Source: Xanthocytophaga agilis (GTDB taxonomy: Bacteria; Bacteroidota; Bacteroidia; Cytophagales; 172606-1). From it: DNA of 64,000 nt. The DNA lies in assembly GCF_030068605.1 (NCBI RefSeq), contig NZ_JASJOU010000001.1, forward strand, positions 1,178,001 to 1,242,000. The letters run 5' to 3'. The translations under genes were made by a program, and so were the position numbers. Positions 9,588-18,459 of this stretch are shown in pieces. Below the pieces are notes generated by a model. The model saw nothing but the letters and a program-made list of their open reading frames with translations, did no database searches and had not been told where the DNA came from. Within the stretch, counting starts at the first letter, position 1; each line of letters begins with the position of its first letter.

Positions 9588-10256
9588 GCTATAATTTCGT
9601 TGACAGTAGGTGTGACAATTTCTCCATCTGCTAACCAGATTGTACGCTGATACTTCAAGGATGTATCTTTTTCGTGTGTTACAACGATTACCGTTTTGCC
9701 ATTTTGAGCTAACTCCTGAAAAATCTGATGAACAGAGGCCGCTGTTTTGCTATCAAGGTTTCCCGTAGGTTCGTCTGCAAGAATCACAGGTGGATCGTTC
9801 GCCAATGCCCGGGCAATGGCTGCACGCTGCTGTTGTCCTCCGGATAAAGAAGCAGGCATTTTATCTGCCTGATCTGCAATCCCAACCTGTGTTAAAAGTG
9901 TAATAGCCCTTGTTTCCCGCTGAGATCGGGGAATTACATTGACAAACTCCATAGCAAGCAGCAGATTTTCACAAATGGTAAGAGTAGGAATCAACTGAAA
10001 GAATTGAAACACGATTCCTATATTCTTTCCACGCCATCGTGCCAGTTGATCTTCGTCCAGCTCATTGATTTGCGTATCATTGATTCTGATGATCTATCCC
10101 TGCAATCATATTGAGCAAAGTTGACTTCCCACTACCCGATTTACCTACAATAGCCAGATACTCTCCTGACTGAATAGTCAGAGAAATAGTTTTCAATGCT
10201 GTATAAGATCGTTCCGAAGAATGAAATGTTTTGGTGACACCTTCCAGATATATCAT
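9584..10256 (-). pseudogene. ABC transporter ATP-binding protein, disrupted by a small deletion
   Basis: ATPase of the LolD/MacB type, partner of the FtsX-like permease. Translation from ATG at 10256 gives a normal N-terminus with Walker A (GKSGSGKST) and reaches MIAGID. The sequence then jumps to an IRIND stretch in another frame at about 10091, and the first frame stops at 10077-10079. The second frame carries the Q-loop, signature SLSGGQQQR, Walker B (VILADEP) and H-loop (VVTHE) to 9584. The 6-7 residues usually found between these points (a PTSGE-like turn) are missing, which fits a loss of 17 or 20 bases. Either the gene is dead, or this is an assembly or population variant; the rest of the sequence shows no decay. 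Confidence 0.85.
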
Positions 10257-10329
10257 TGTCTATTGTTGTTTGTATTGCACAAACATAGATAGCACGGCTA
10301 CCAAACTCTTTGCATTTCCTGGCAATCAC

Positions 10330-10526
10330 TTTGCATTTCTTGTGATTGATTTTCGACTCTGCAACTCAGGCAATAGAGAGAATCTCTCAATATGATTTTC
10401 AGCATTTAGTTACTTTTCCGCATCATCTCCTATATATTGCAAACCATACCATACTACCACACAAAGCAACCTACATTTACAATCAGGTAGAAGATCACAA
10501 AACAGATTAAATGTAGATAGTATCAT
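10330..10526. promoter_or_regulatory. Divergent promoter region between ABC exporter and antiporter
   Basis: AT-rich spacer between the minus-strand ABC genes and the plus-strand antiporter. It must carry both promoters, but no clear consensus elements or operators stand out by eye. Confidence 0.3.
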
Positions 10527-11801
10527 ATGGAAAACTACAGTGTAGTCCTGTTCATTCTGGCATTAATGATTGGGCTTTCTGCCATAGCAGACAAAATAAA
10601 ACTCCCCTATCCTATTTTATTAATTGTAGCAGGAATTGCTATTGGCTTCATTCCTACCCTACCCGAAATAGAGTTAGACCCTGAGATTATTTTCCTGTTG
10701 TTTCTGCCTCCATTACTATATGATGCCGCCTTTAACATCCATTTTTCGGAGTTTAAGACACATCTGAATACCATCAGCACTTTAGCTATTTCACTGGTAT
10801 TTCTGACAGCGTCAGGTATTGCGGTTGTTGCCTATTACCTCATTCCGGACATGACATGGTCTCTGGCCTTTGTATTGGGTGCTATTCTGTCCGCAACAGA
10901 TGCCGTAGCTGCTATCAGTATTACCAAAGGCTTGGGGCTGTCATCCAAGACCAACACCATTCTGGAAGGGGAAAGCCTGGTCAATGATGCCTCTGCGCTT
11001 GTTGCCTATCGTTTTGCTGTAGCATCTGTAACCGGAGCTACCTTTGTTTTCTGGAAAGCTTCACTGGAATTCTTTATCTTAATGGCAGGTGGATTACTGG
11101 TAGGTTTTGTTATGGGAAAACTATTAGCGTTTATTTTAAAACGGGTACATCAAAATATGCTGGTAACAATCAGCTTTATGTTGCTGATGCCTTTTGTTAC
11201 CTACCTTATTGCAGAAGAGTTACATGTCTCAGGAGTGATTGCAGTGGTAATTCTAGGGTTGGGTATATCCCGGTTTAGTAATAAGGTATTTCCTCAAGAC
11301 CTAAAACAACAGTCCAAGAATATCTGGGATATCATTATCTTTTTGCTCAATGGACTTATCTTTATATTTATTGGCTTACAATTTCCATATGTAATTAAAA
11401 GTATAGAAAAGAGCCAGATATGGATTTACATAGGCTATGCGTTTGTAATTACTATTATCACACTACTCTTACGAATGGCGAGAGTGTTTATGCAGCAACG
11501 ACACCTGAGTAAAGCTTTTCTTTACAAAAAATGGAGAATTACTGAACAAGCATTGCTTGATTTCAGTACCAGTCTTATCATTAGCTGGTCAGGAATGCGA
11601 GGAATTGTTTCGCTGGCAATTGCCATTGGATTGCCTTTAACGCTTCAGGACGGGAGTCCGTTTCCATTACGCAATCCTATTATCTTTATTTCTGTAGGAG
11701 TGGTTTTGTTTACACTTATCGGACAGGGACTTACTTTGCCCTGGCTTGTGAAGTGGGTATTACGAAAAGACTCTACCAAAGCAGAAAAAACTATCAGTTA
11801 A
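10527..11801 (+). CDS. Na+/H+ antiporter, CPA1 (NhaP/NHE) family
   Basis: Inner-membrane monovalent cation/proton antiporter with about 12 hydrophobic segments in 424 aa. CPA1 signatures are seen: ATDAVA at residues 123-128 and the paired Asn153-Asp154 in LEGESLVNDA, which binds the ion. It lacks the long cytoplasmic C-terminal tail found in 500-550 residue relatives, ending shortly after the last membrane span with a lysine-rich tail. The role would be pH and Na+ homeostasis. Single-gene unit; the downstream neighbour is convergent. Confidence 0.92.
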   Translation: MENYSVVLFILALMIGLSAIADKIKLPYPILLIVAGIAIGFIPTLPEIELDPEIIFLLFLPPLLYDAAFNIHFSEFKTHLNTISTLAISLVFLTASGIAVVAYYLIPDMTWSLAFVLGAILSATDAVAAISITKGLGLSSKTNTILEGESLVNDASALVAYRFAVASVTGATFVFWKASLEFFILMAGGLLVGFVMGKLLAFILKRVHQNMLVTISFMLLMPFVTYLIAEELHVSGVIAVVILGLGISRFSNKVFPQDLKQQSKNIWDIIIFLLNGLIFIFIGLQFPYVIKSIEKSQIWIYIGYAFVITIITLLLRMARVFMQQRHLSKAFLYKKWRITEQALLDFSTSLIISWSGMRGIVSLAIAIGLPLTLQDGSPFPLRNPIIFISVGVVLFTLIGQGLTLPWLVKWVLRKDSTKAEKTIS

Positions 11802-11922
11802 GATTCTAACCAGGATGTTCCATAAACAATTCTACCCTTTTACTATCACTATCCATTCTAATAGTTAGCAAAAGAGTAGAATCATATGTCCTTTCAGAAA
11901 ATGTAAACTAACTTAATCCTTA

Positions 11923-14121
11923 TTATTTCACAATAATCAGTCTCCACTCCTTGTTCGTATTATTCCAGTTGACGCCTATCATGTTGTCTGCCCCATGTCT
12001 GGTTATCTCCAGATCAACAAAGCTGTCACCTATACGTAACTTTTTAATTTCGATAGATTGCAGGTATTCTGGTAAAATAGGTTTATGAAAGGATACTTCT
12101 TTGCGAAGAGGAGAAATCTTAATCTGTAGAACAGATTTTAAAAACATATACACTGCACCTACAGACCAGGCTTGAGGTGAGCAGGCAACCGGATACGCAG
12201 TAGGTCCTTCTCCAGCTCTACGATCCATCCCACAGAATAATTCGGGAAGACGTTGCAGATTGATATACAAAGATGCATCAAAGAGTCCCGACATGAGCTG
12301 CAGAGCTTCCGCTTCAAAACCATATTTTGCCATACCATTGGCAATCAGAGCCACATCATGAGGCCATATAGAACCGTTGTGGTAGGACATTGGATTGTAA
12401 CGAAATTCCTGTGTAGACAGAGTACGTATTCCCCATCCGCTGAACATATCCGGAGCCATCAGGGTTTCTACCAGCTTTTTTGCTTTGGAACGATCGGCAA
12501 TGCCCGTAAACAGTACTTGTCCCGCATTGGAAGTTTTCACCTTACAAGGCCTTTTCTGTCCATCCAGGGCCAGTACATAACAATTGAGGTCTTTATCCCA
12601 AAACACTTCATTAAATTTCTCTTTCAGCGCTTTCGCCTCGTTTTTCCAGGTTTCAGCCTGCTTAGGTTGATCCAGTATTCTGGCAAGATTGGAAGCATGC
12701 AGTTTCGCTCCATATACATAGGCTTGTACCTCGCACAAGGCAATGGGCGGATCTGCCAATTGTCCATTGCTATGAAAAACAGAATCAAAACTATCTTTCC
12801 ATCCCTGATTTGTCAACCCATTTTTTGCCTTATGCTGATATTCCACAAAACCATCATCATCAATATCTCCATACTGATTGATCCAGTTAATGGCATTTAC
12901 AATATTAGACCATATTTTTTGTATGGTTTCCAGATCACCTGTTCTGTCATAGTATTCTCCAGCCAGGATAACAAAAAGAGGTGTTGCATCTATGGTACCA
13001 TAATATTGTTTAAAAGGAACTTCATTCAATGCTACCATCTCTCCATCACGGGTTTCATGCAATATTTTTCCAGGTTCTGCATCTGTACTTTCATTTAATG
13101 TATTTGCCTGATTGGCAGCCAAAAAGAAGAGTACATCCCTGGCCAGGTCCGGAGCAGCCCATAATACTTCTAATGCAGTTATAATTCCATCCCGTCCAAA
13201 AGCTGTATTATACCAGGGTACACCCGCATAGGGATATTTTCCATAAGGAGTCTGTGACATCAGTGAAACCAAGTCGGCCTTGGAACGACTGATCCAGTGA
13301 GTAAACTGCCCATTAGACGTCTTGATAACCGGAAAGTACGCTTTGGTTTTTATCAGATCAGGTTCTACCTGCTTGAGGGCTTCATTAAAATCTTTCTTCT
13401 CCGTATGTTCGTTTCCAGCCTCAAATGTTATGGAGTAATGCAGGCTAACTTTCTTTTTAGGATGCAACAAAAACTGAAAAGTCACCTCTCCTTTCTCAAA
13501 ACCTGAAATTTTATCATAGGCATCACTAAAAGCAATGTCTACCCGTCTCAATATATCATCCAACCCCTGATAGGACATGCGCAAACTGCGGTTGTCAGGA
13601 TATTCATAGCCATATAATAAACCGCGTTCCTGACGTCTTAGTCCTCTTACCTCAAAGATATCTTTAAAGTCACTCCCTAGCTCTATTGACAAATCTATTC
13701 GGCAAACCTGTGCATTGTAATTTTCTATTTCTATCTTCTCATAAAACACCCCGTACCGGATCAACTGGCTTCTGCCAATATGAATAGTTCCATGGTGCAT
13801 GGTATCTCCATCTATCGATACCATCTCCGGATTGGTCAGATCGACAGAAAGAATTTCGTTCTCTTCTTTTACATTAGAGCTAAGAACAATGGGTTTCAGA
13901 TTATTTATTTTTAAACCCAGACGGTTTATATACCGGGTATCCCGATGATAAATACCCTGAACGGCGTCGCCCTGACCAACAATATCACCTGACCGGTTAA
14001 AGATGCCAAATGTTTCACAATGATTGAGTACCTGCGTACGGTCATCCAGATTGACACTCTCTGCCGTAATATAATATTTGTCTTCGTCAGATGATTGAGT
14101 CTGATTTTTGTCTGTAATCAT
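11923..14121 (-). CDS. Glycogen debranching enzyme-like amylo-alpha-1,6-glucosidase
   Basis: A 732-residue protein with an N-terminal GDE_N_bis-type beta domain (about 25-240, HRDTRYINRL) and a C-terminal (alpha/alpha)6 barrel (about 270-720). Barrel motifs include GTIDATPLFV, GWKDS and YHNGSIWPHD, where acidic catalytic residues of this clan lie. There is no signal peptide, so it is cytoplasmic. It follows a GT4 glycosyltransferase gene with 26 bases between them on the same strand. A role in glycogen or other alpha-glucan turnover is likely. Proteins of this group also occur in stress-related glycan loci, so the exact substrate is uncertain. Confidence 0.9.
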   Translation of the reverse strand: MITDKNQTQSSDEDKYYITAESVNLDDRTQVLNHCETFGIFNRSGDIVGQGDAVQGIYHRDTRYINRLGLKINNLKPIVLSSNVKEENEILSVDLTNPEMVSIDGDTMHHGTIHIGRSQLIRYGVFYEKIEIENYNAQVCRIDLSIELGSDFKDIFEVRGLRRQERGLLYGYEYPDNRSLRMSYQGLDDILRRVDIAFSDAYDKISGFEKGEVTFQFLLHPKKKVSLHYSITFEAGNEHTEKKDFNEALKQVEPDLIKTKAYFPVIKTSNGQFTHWISRSKADLVSLMSQTPYGKYPYAGVPWYNTAFGRDGIITALEVLWAAPDLARDVLFFLAANQANTLNESTDAEPGKILHETRDGEMVALNEVPFKQYYGTIDATPLFVILAGEYYDRTGDLETIQKIWSNIVNAINWINQYGDIDDDGFVEYQHKAKNGLTNQGWKDSFDSVFHSNGQLADPPIALCEVQAYVYGAKLHASNLARILDQPKQAETWKNEAKALKEKFNEVFWDKDLNCYVLALDGQKRPCKVKTSNAGQVLFTGIADRSKAKKLVETLMAPDMFSGWGIRTLSTQEFRYNPMSYHNGSIWPHDVALIANGMAKYGFEAEALQLMSGLFDASLYINLQRLPELFCGMDRRAGEGPTAYPVACSPQAWSVGAVYMFLKSVLQIKISPLRKEVSFHKPILPEYLQSIEIKKLRIGDSFVDLEITRHGADNMIGVNWNNTNKEWRLIIVK

Positions 14122-14147
14122 AGGTAACTACGTCTAGTTAGTGAATA

Positions 14148-15245
14148 TTAACTGGCTTGTTTTGTTTTATAAGTATTTAGTATCTTTTCCATTTCAGTAG
14201 ACATGTAGATACGTTTTCTCTTTTTTGGTATCATTCTTTCAAACAAGTGGAGATAACTTTCTGCCATAATTCCTGCACTAAACCGACTCTCGAACGTTCT
14301 ACGAACCAGCTTACGATCCAGAAGGTCTATTTGATTTAATGCCTTTACAGCCTGTCCAATTGTATTTACAACAAAACCACTCTCTCCATGATCAATAATT
14401 TCAGGAACTGATCCATTGTTGAACGCAATTACAGGAGTACCACAAGCCATAGCTTCAATCATAACCATCCCAAAAGGTTCAGGCCAGTCTATAGGGAACA
14501 ATAAGGCTTTGGCGTTTCCCAGAAATTCACCCTTTTGTGCTTCACCAATTTCTCCGATAAACTCGACATGGGGCTGATCCATCAATTTTCGGATATGTTT
14601 TTGATAATAGGGTTGGTCAGCTTTATCAATTTTGGCAGCCATCTTTATTTTTATGCCAGCTTTTCTGGCAATTTCAATAGCACGATCAGGTCTCTTTTCA
14701 GGAGAGATTCTTCCGATAAAAGCCACATAATCTCCTTTACCCTCTCCTTTGTTATATAGATCTAAAGGTAATCCATGGTAAACTGTCCCAGCCCAGCAAA
14801 CATCCTTCAGTGGTTTTCGCTGTGAATCTGAGATAGATACCAGTGGCCGATCCTTAAATTTATTATATACATATTGCAGATCAGGCAGATCCAATCTGCC
14901 ATGTAGTGTGGTAATGCATGGCTTACCTAATGTAGCCGAAAAAGGAAAATGCAGATAGTCGTTGTGAAAATGCAGGATATCAAACTCTTCCGCTCTTTCC
15001 ATAACATCCTGCATCTGTATGATATGGTGCGCAATGGGATCTTGTATTCCGGGGTTTAACCGCAATGCTTCATCAATATGGCTCACTAACCTGGCAGATG
15101 TGTTTGAATCGCCTGTGGCAAATAGAGTAACCTCATGTCCCTGTCTGATTAATTCTTCTGTTAAATATGAAACAACTCGTTCTGTTCCTCCATATAATTT
15201 AGGCGGCACCGACTCATATAAAGGAGCTATTTGTGCAATTTTCAT
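14148..15245 (-). CDS. Glycosyltransferase family 4
   Basis: Retaining GT-B glycosyltransferase of 365 aa. The N-terminal domain begins with IAPLYESVPP and has the YGGTERVV loop that binds the donor phosphate. The C-terminal domain has FIGRISPEKRPD and the EPFGMVMIEAMACG motif (EX7E), typical of GT4. No signal peptide. It is the first gene of a two-gene minus-strand unit with the debranching enzyme, which suggests a shared alpha-glucan-type pathway. Acceptor and donor are not predictable. Confidence 0.92.
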   Translation of the reverse strand: MKIAQIAPLYESVPPKLYGGTERVVSYLTEELIRQGHEVTLFATGDSNTSARLVSHIDEALRLNPGIQDPIAHHIIQMQDVMERAEEFDILHFHNDYLHFPFSATLGKPCITTLHGRLDLPDLQYVYNKFKDRPLVSISDSQRKPLKDVCWAGTVYHGLPLDLYNKGEGKGDYVAFIGRISPEKRPDRAIEIARKAGIKIKMAAKIDKADQPYYQKHIRKLMDQPHVEFIGEIGEAQKGEFLGNAKALLFPIDWPEPFGMVMIEAMACGTPVIAFNNGSVPEIIDHGESGFVVNTIGQAVKALNQIDLLDRKLVRRTFESRFSAGIMAESYLHLFERMIPKKRKRIYMSTEMEKILNTYKTKQAS

Positions 15246-15504
15246 AGTGTGAAAATAGGTTTAAGTAAAGAGTATTATTTAGCTACCCACCCAACCAGTT
15301 ACTCTTCAGGTAAAGCCTGTACAGGTATATATCAAACCGAGGCAAAACTAGATATTAACTATAGAAAGGACTGGTTTTTAGCTAGCTATCCATACTAGTA
15401 TCTACGCACTAAATGATTCCTTTATTTGTCCTTACTTTTTCTTTACTGGCAAGTTGATTCCGGATAGCTTCTATACAATTTTACTTGCCTATCCTGACAT
15501 CAGA
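15246..15504. other. Intergenic region upstream of the GT4/debranching unit
   Basis: AT-rich spacer of 259 bases containing the promoter of the GT4 gene and the 3' end of the DUF2188 transcript. No ORF or RNA gene recognised. Confidence 0.35.
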
Positions 15505-15951
15505 TTATGCCTGAGAATTCTGGTTATTGGGATTATAGGATATTCTTTTTTGTACCTTACCATTTTTACCCTGAATAGTAAGTGATGCATTATTTTTACG
15601 GGCTTCATCTTTGCCTATCTGTATAGCTTCCTGCTTGGTAATTACGACCTGTTCTACTTTATCTTCTCCTTCTTTTTTAACAGCCCATTTATTGTTTTCA
15701 TAGGGAATTACATATCGATCTTCTCCATGTTTCTTGACATCGGTAATTTTGGAATCCTTTGCTTTACTTTTGATTTCAATGTCGTGATTCACAGCCCAAT
15801 CTTTTGCGCGACTAATAGCCGTTGCAATAGCAATTCCTTCTTCCATATGTCTGTCTTCCAGCAAGGCATTCGCAATTTCCACTGCTTTGTTCCTTACTTT
15901 GACTGGTAGGTTCTTCATCGAAACCGGATAATTAGTTTTTGACCATGGCAT
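15505..15951 (-). CDS. ChaB-like / DUF2188 two-domain small protein
   Basis: A 148-residue cytoplasmic protein. Residues 1-55 resemble ChaB (start MPWSKTNYP..., the VRNKAVEIANALL helix, ending in AKDWA). Residues 75-140 fit DUF2188 (YVIPYENNKWAVKKEGE, then a repeated Lys-Gln-rich strand pattern). Start chosen at the ATG of MPWSK, a highly typical beginning for this family. Function unknown; relatives are often found among stress-induced genes, and nearby PRC-barrel and DUF6766 genes have the same flavour. The upstream spacer is long. Confidence 0.8.
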   Translation of the reverse strand: MPWSKTNYPVSMKNLPVKVRNKAVEIANALLEDRHMEEGIAIATAISRAKDWAVNHDIEIKSKAKDSKITDVKKHGEDRYVIPYENNKWAVKKEGEDKVEQVVITKQEAIQIGKDEARKNNASLTIQGKNGKVQKRISYNPNNQNSQA

Positions 15952-16543
15952 AGCTTTCTCTTATTAAGGATTATCGTTTCAACCATTTTATTGTTACACA
16001 AACCACAAGTGTGAAGAAGTTTTTTTTCCACTTCTATTATCTGTGTCCCAAACTTTTACAAAGACTTTTAAAATTACATGCCATTGAGGTTATACATGTC
16101 TTTTTCATGTATAGAATACACTTGTGTATACACATGCCAAAAATAGGTTTGTTAGTTTTTTTGATCAACTAACCACCCAGCAGAGTAAACCCTTACTCTC
16201 TTTGGGAAATTAATTACCCAATAACAAACTAAAATCAGCTGTTGATCAGACTCAAAAACACTATTTTCTACTCATATACAGTCAGTTATCGACTAGTGTG
16301 AAAGGTTGTTAGTTTGTAGAATCAGAAGTGAAAAAGCAAGGAAAATCTATGCTGACAGCAGATCTAAAGTCATGTTTATTTTTCAGGGACAATGGATGGT
16401 CTATACTTCTCAAAATCAGTATTTATTGTAATGAAAAAGCGGCTCTTCCGTCTACTACTTGCAGGCACATTATCTTAGAGACACTTCTCTGATTTACTCC
16501 ATGCTATGGAATACTTTTTTCTTCTACTTCCAAATTTTTTCTC
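15952..16543. promoter_or_regulatory. Divergent control region with two palindromes
   Basis: A 592-base non-coding region between the divergent DUF2188 and carbamoyltransferase genes. It contains the inverted repeat TATACATG (16091-16098) / CATGTATA (16106-16113), and 9 bases further the 12-base perfect palindrome TGTGTATACACA (16123-16134). These are placed as operator-like sites upstream of the DUF2188 gene and could serve either direction. No ORF or RNA gene recognised in the rest. Confidence 0.35.
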
Positions 16544-18319
16544 ATGTATACTTTAGGTATTAATGCAACTTTTCATGATTCGGCAGCCTGTCTAATCAAG
16601 GATGGCCAATTATTGGCTGCCGCAGAAGAAGAACGCTTCACACATATCAAACATGGAAAAAGACCAATTCCTTTTTCTACCTATGAACTACCCTTTCATG
16701 CTATTGACTATTGTCTCAAAGTAGCAGATATTCATTTGAATGATGTGGATCATTTTGCCTATTCGTTTGATCCTTATGAGCTGTTGCCGGAACAATATAG
16801 GAATGTGTCTGTTATTCCGATACCTCTCCATACTCATTTGGATAAGCCTTCCAATGAGTGGGAATCCGAATGGGACCCTTTGTTTTTATCTCTTATCATT
16901 AATGCACCAGAACAATTACGAGACGGATATCCCCATCATTTACAAAAACGTTTCCAGGGTGCCCTGATAGACAGAAGCAAATGGCATTATGTAGAGCATC
17001 ATATTGCCCATGCAGCCAGCGCATTTCATGTATCTCCCTATCAGAGTGCAGCAGTAATGACGTTGGATGGACGCGGAGAAAAAGCTACTACAACCTATAA
17101 TCACGGTATAGGAAACGAGTTGACTCGCATAGGCCAGGTAAATATGCCCCACTCACTGGGTTTACTATACGAACGTCTGACAACTTATCTGGGATTTCTC
17201 CATTCTTCCGATGAATACAAAGTAATGGCACTGGCTTCCTATGGAAAACCTGTCTTTGTGAAAGACTTTGAAGAGATTATTCAACTGGAAGGAAATGGAC
17301 AGTATCAAATCGTCAACGAGAATTTTATAGAACGTTTTGGTCCTGCCCGTTTGCGACACGAACCTTTCACCGAACATCATTTTAATCTGGCACATTCCTT
17401 ACAGAAGGTATTGGAAAACACAGTCGTAAATCTGGCAGACTGGCTATATGAACAAACTCAGGAAGAGAATCTTTGTATGGCAGGTGGTGTAGCACTAAAC
17501 TGTGTGATGAATGCCCGCATTCGGGATAAAAGTAAATTTAAGCGACTATGGGTTCAGCCGGCTTCCGGAGATGCAGGAACTGCGTTAGGAGCAGCCATCT
17601 GGATAGATACCCAACAACGCAAGGCAACAGAACGTACATTTGTCATGGATCACGCCTATTGGGGTCCTGATTTCTCAGATGATGAGATAGAGAAATTTCT
17701 ACAGTGGACAAAAACTCCCTATCGGAAGTTGCATAATGTGGCCGAAGAAGTAGCCGACATGCTGGCAGAGGATAAGATTATTGGCTGGTATCAGGGAAGA
17801 ATGGAGTTTGGTCCCAGAGCACTGGGAAGTCGCTCTATCCTCGCCTCTCCTATTAATGCCTCTATGCAGGCACGGCTCAACGAAGTAAAAGATCGGGAGG
17901 ACTTTCGTCCTGTAGCGCCTGTAGTATTGGAAGAAGATGCTCCTGACTGGTTTGTAAATGCTTATTACTCACCTTATATGCTTTTCATTTATGATGTACA
18001 ACCTGATAAAGCAGACAAAATTCCGGCAGTTCGGCATGTAGATGGGACCGCACGCATTCAGACTATCAATCAGCATCAACATCCTTTGTATTATGAACTG
18101 TTGCAAGCTTTTAAAAAACGCACAGGAGTTCCAGTATTAGTGAATACATCTTTCAATACACTGGGCAAGCCTATTGTGTGTACCCCACGTGATGCAGTTG
18201 AATGTTTTTGGGGTTCTCCTTTTGATGCATTGGTGATGGGATCGTTCTTACTTGAAAAGAATCCTCAATCCATCTATGATCAGGCAGAAGAATTATCCAG
18301 TGTGTCAATAGGTGTTTAA
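16544..18319 (+). CDS. Carbamoyltransferase, NodU/CmcH family
   Basis: A 591-residue enzyme that transfers carbamoyl from carbamoyl phosphate, via carbamoyl-adenylate, to a hydroxyl of a sugar or secondary metabolite. The N-terminal Kae1/YrdC-like ASKHA domain shows HDSAACL, EEERFTHIKH, HHIAHAASAF and TLDGRGE; MAGGVALNC follows. The C-terminal Carbam_trans_C domain has FGPRALGSRSILA. All motifs are intact and the length is normal. The surrounding glycosyltransferases suggest the acceptor is a sugar in a surface glycan. It opens a plus-strand run with a GT2 and a GT9 gene. Confidence 0.93.
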   Translation: MYTLGINATFHDSAACLIKDGQLLAAAEEERFTHIKHGKRPIPFSTYELPFHAIDYCLKVADIHLNDVDHFAYSFDPYELLPEQYRNVSVIPIPLHTHLDKPSNEWESEWDPLFLSLIINAPEQLRDGYPHHLQKRFQGALIDRSKWHYVEHHIAHAASAFHVSPYQSAAVMTLDGRGEKATTTYNHGIGNELTRIGQVNMPHSLGLLYERLTTYLGFLHSSDEYKVMALASYGKPVFVKDFEEIIQLEGNGQYQIVNENFIERFGPARLRHEPFTEHHFNLAHSLQKVLENTVVNLADWLYEQTQEENLCMAGGVALNCVMNARIRDKSKFKRLWVQPASGDAGTALGAAIWIDTQQRKATERTFVMDHAYWGPDFSDDEIEKFLQWTKTPYRKLHNVAEEVADMLAEDKIIGWYQGRMEFGPRALGSRSILASPINASMQARLNEVKDREDFRPVAPVVLEEDAPDWFVNAYYSPYMLFIYDVQPDKADKIPAVRHVDGTARIQTINQHQHPLYYELLQAFKKRTGVPVLVNTSFNTLGKPIVCTPRDAVECFWGSPFDALVMGSFLLEKNPQSIYDQAEELSSVSIGV

Positions 18320-18395
18320 GAGGTTGTCGGGAAATATTTTATAAAGATTGCAAAGACAGCAATTTGGGTACAAGATTTTTTCTGCTTTTAAAGAT

Positions 18396-18432
18396 CAGCT
18401 ATTTCAGTTTCTACATATAACTGAAATAGCTG
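18396..18432. other. Long perfect hairpin between carbamoyltransferase and GT2 genes
   Basis: Perfect 14-base stem (18396-18409 with 18419-18432, CAGCTATTTCAGTT and its complement) with a 9-base loop. There is no T-tract on the plus-strand side. It ends 27 bases before the GT2 start. It may be a processing or attenuation structure or a weak terminator. Confidence 0.45.
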
Positions 18433-18459
18433 GTGAAATCTGCAAAACCAGTTTACACT

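Noticed and set aside
10141-10329. 62-codon minus-strand ORF over the ATPase start
   Set aside because: It lies in a different frame from the genuine Walker A-containing ATPase sequence.
12253-13098. 281-codon plus-strand ORF
   Set aside because: It is antisense to the debranching enzyme, with a composition typical of a shadow frame; no motifs.
16140-16543. Possible small RNA gene in the divergent region
   Set aside because: No strong hairpin with T-tract, tRNA-like sequence or conserved RNA signature was found.
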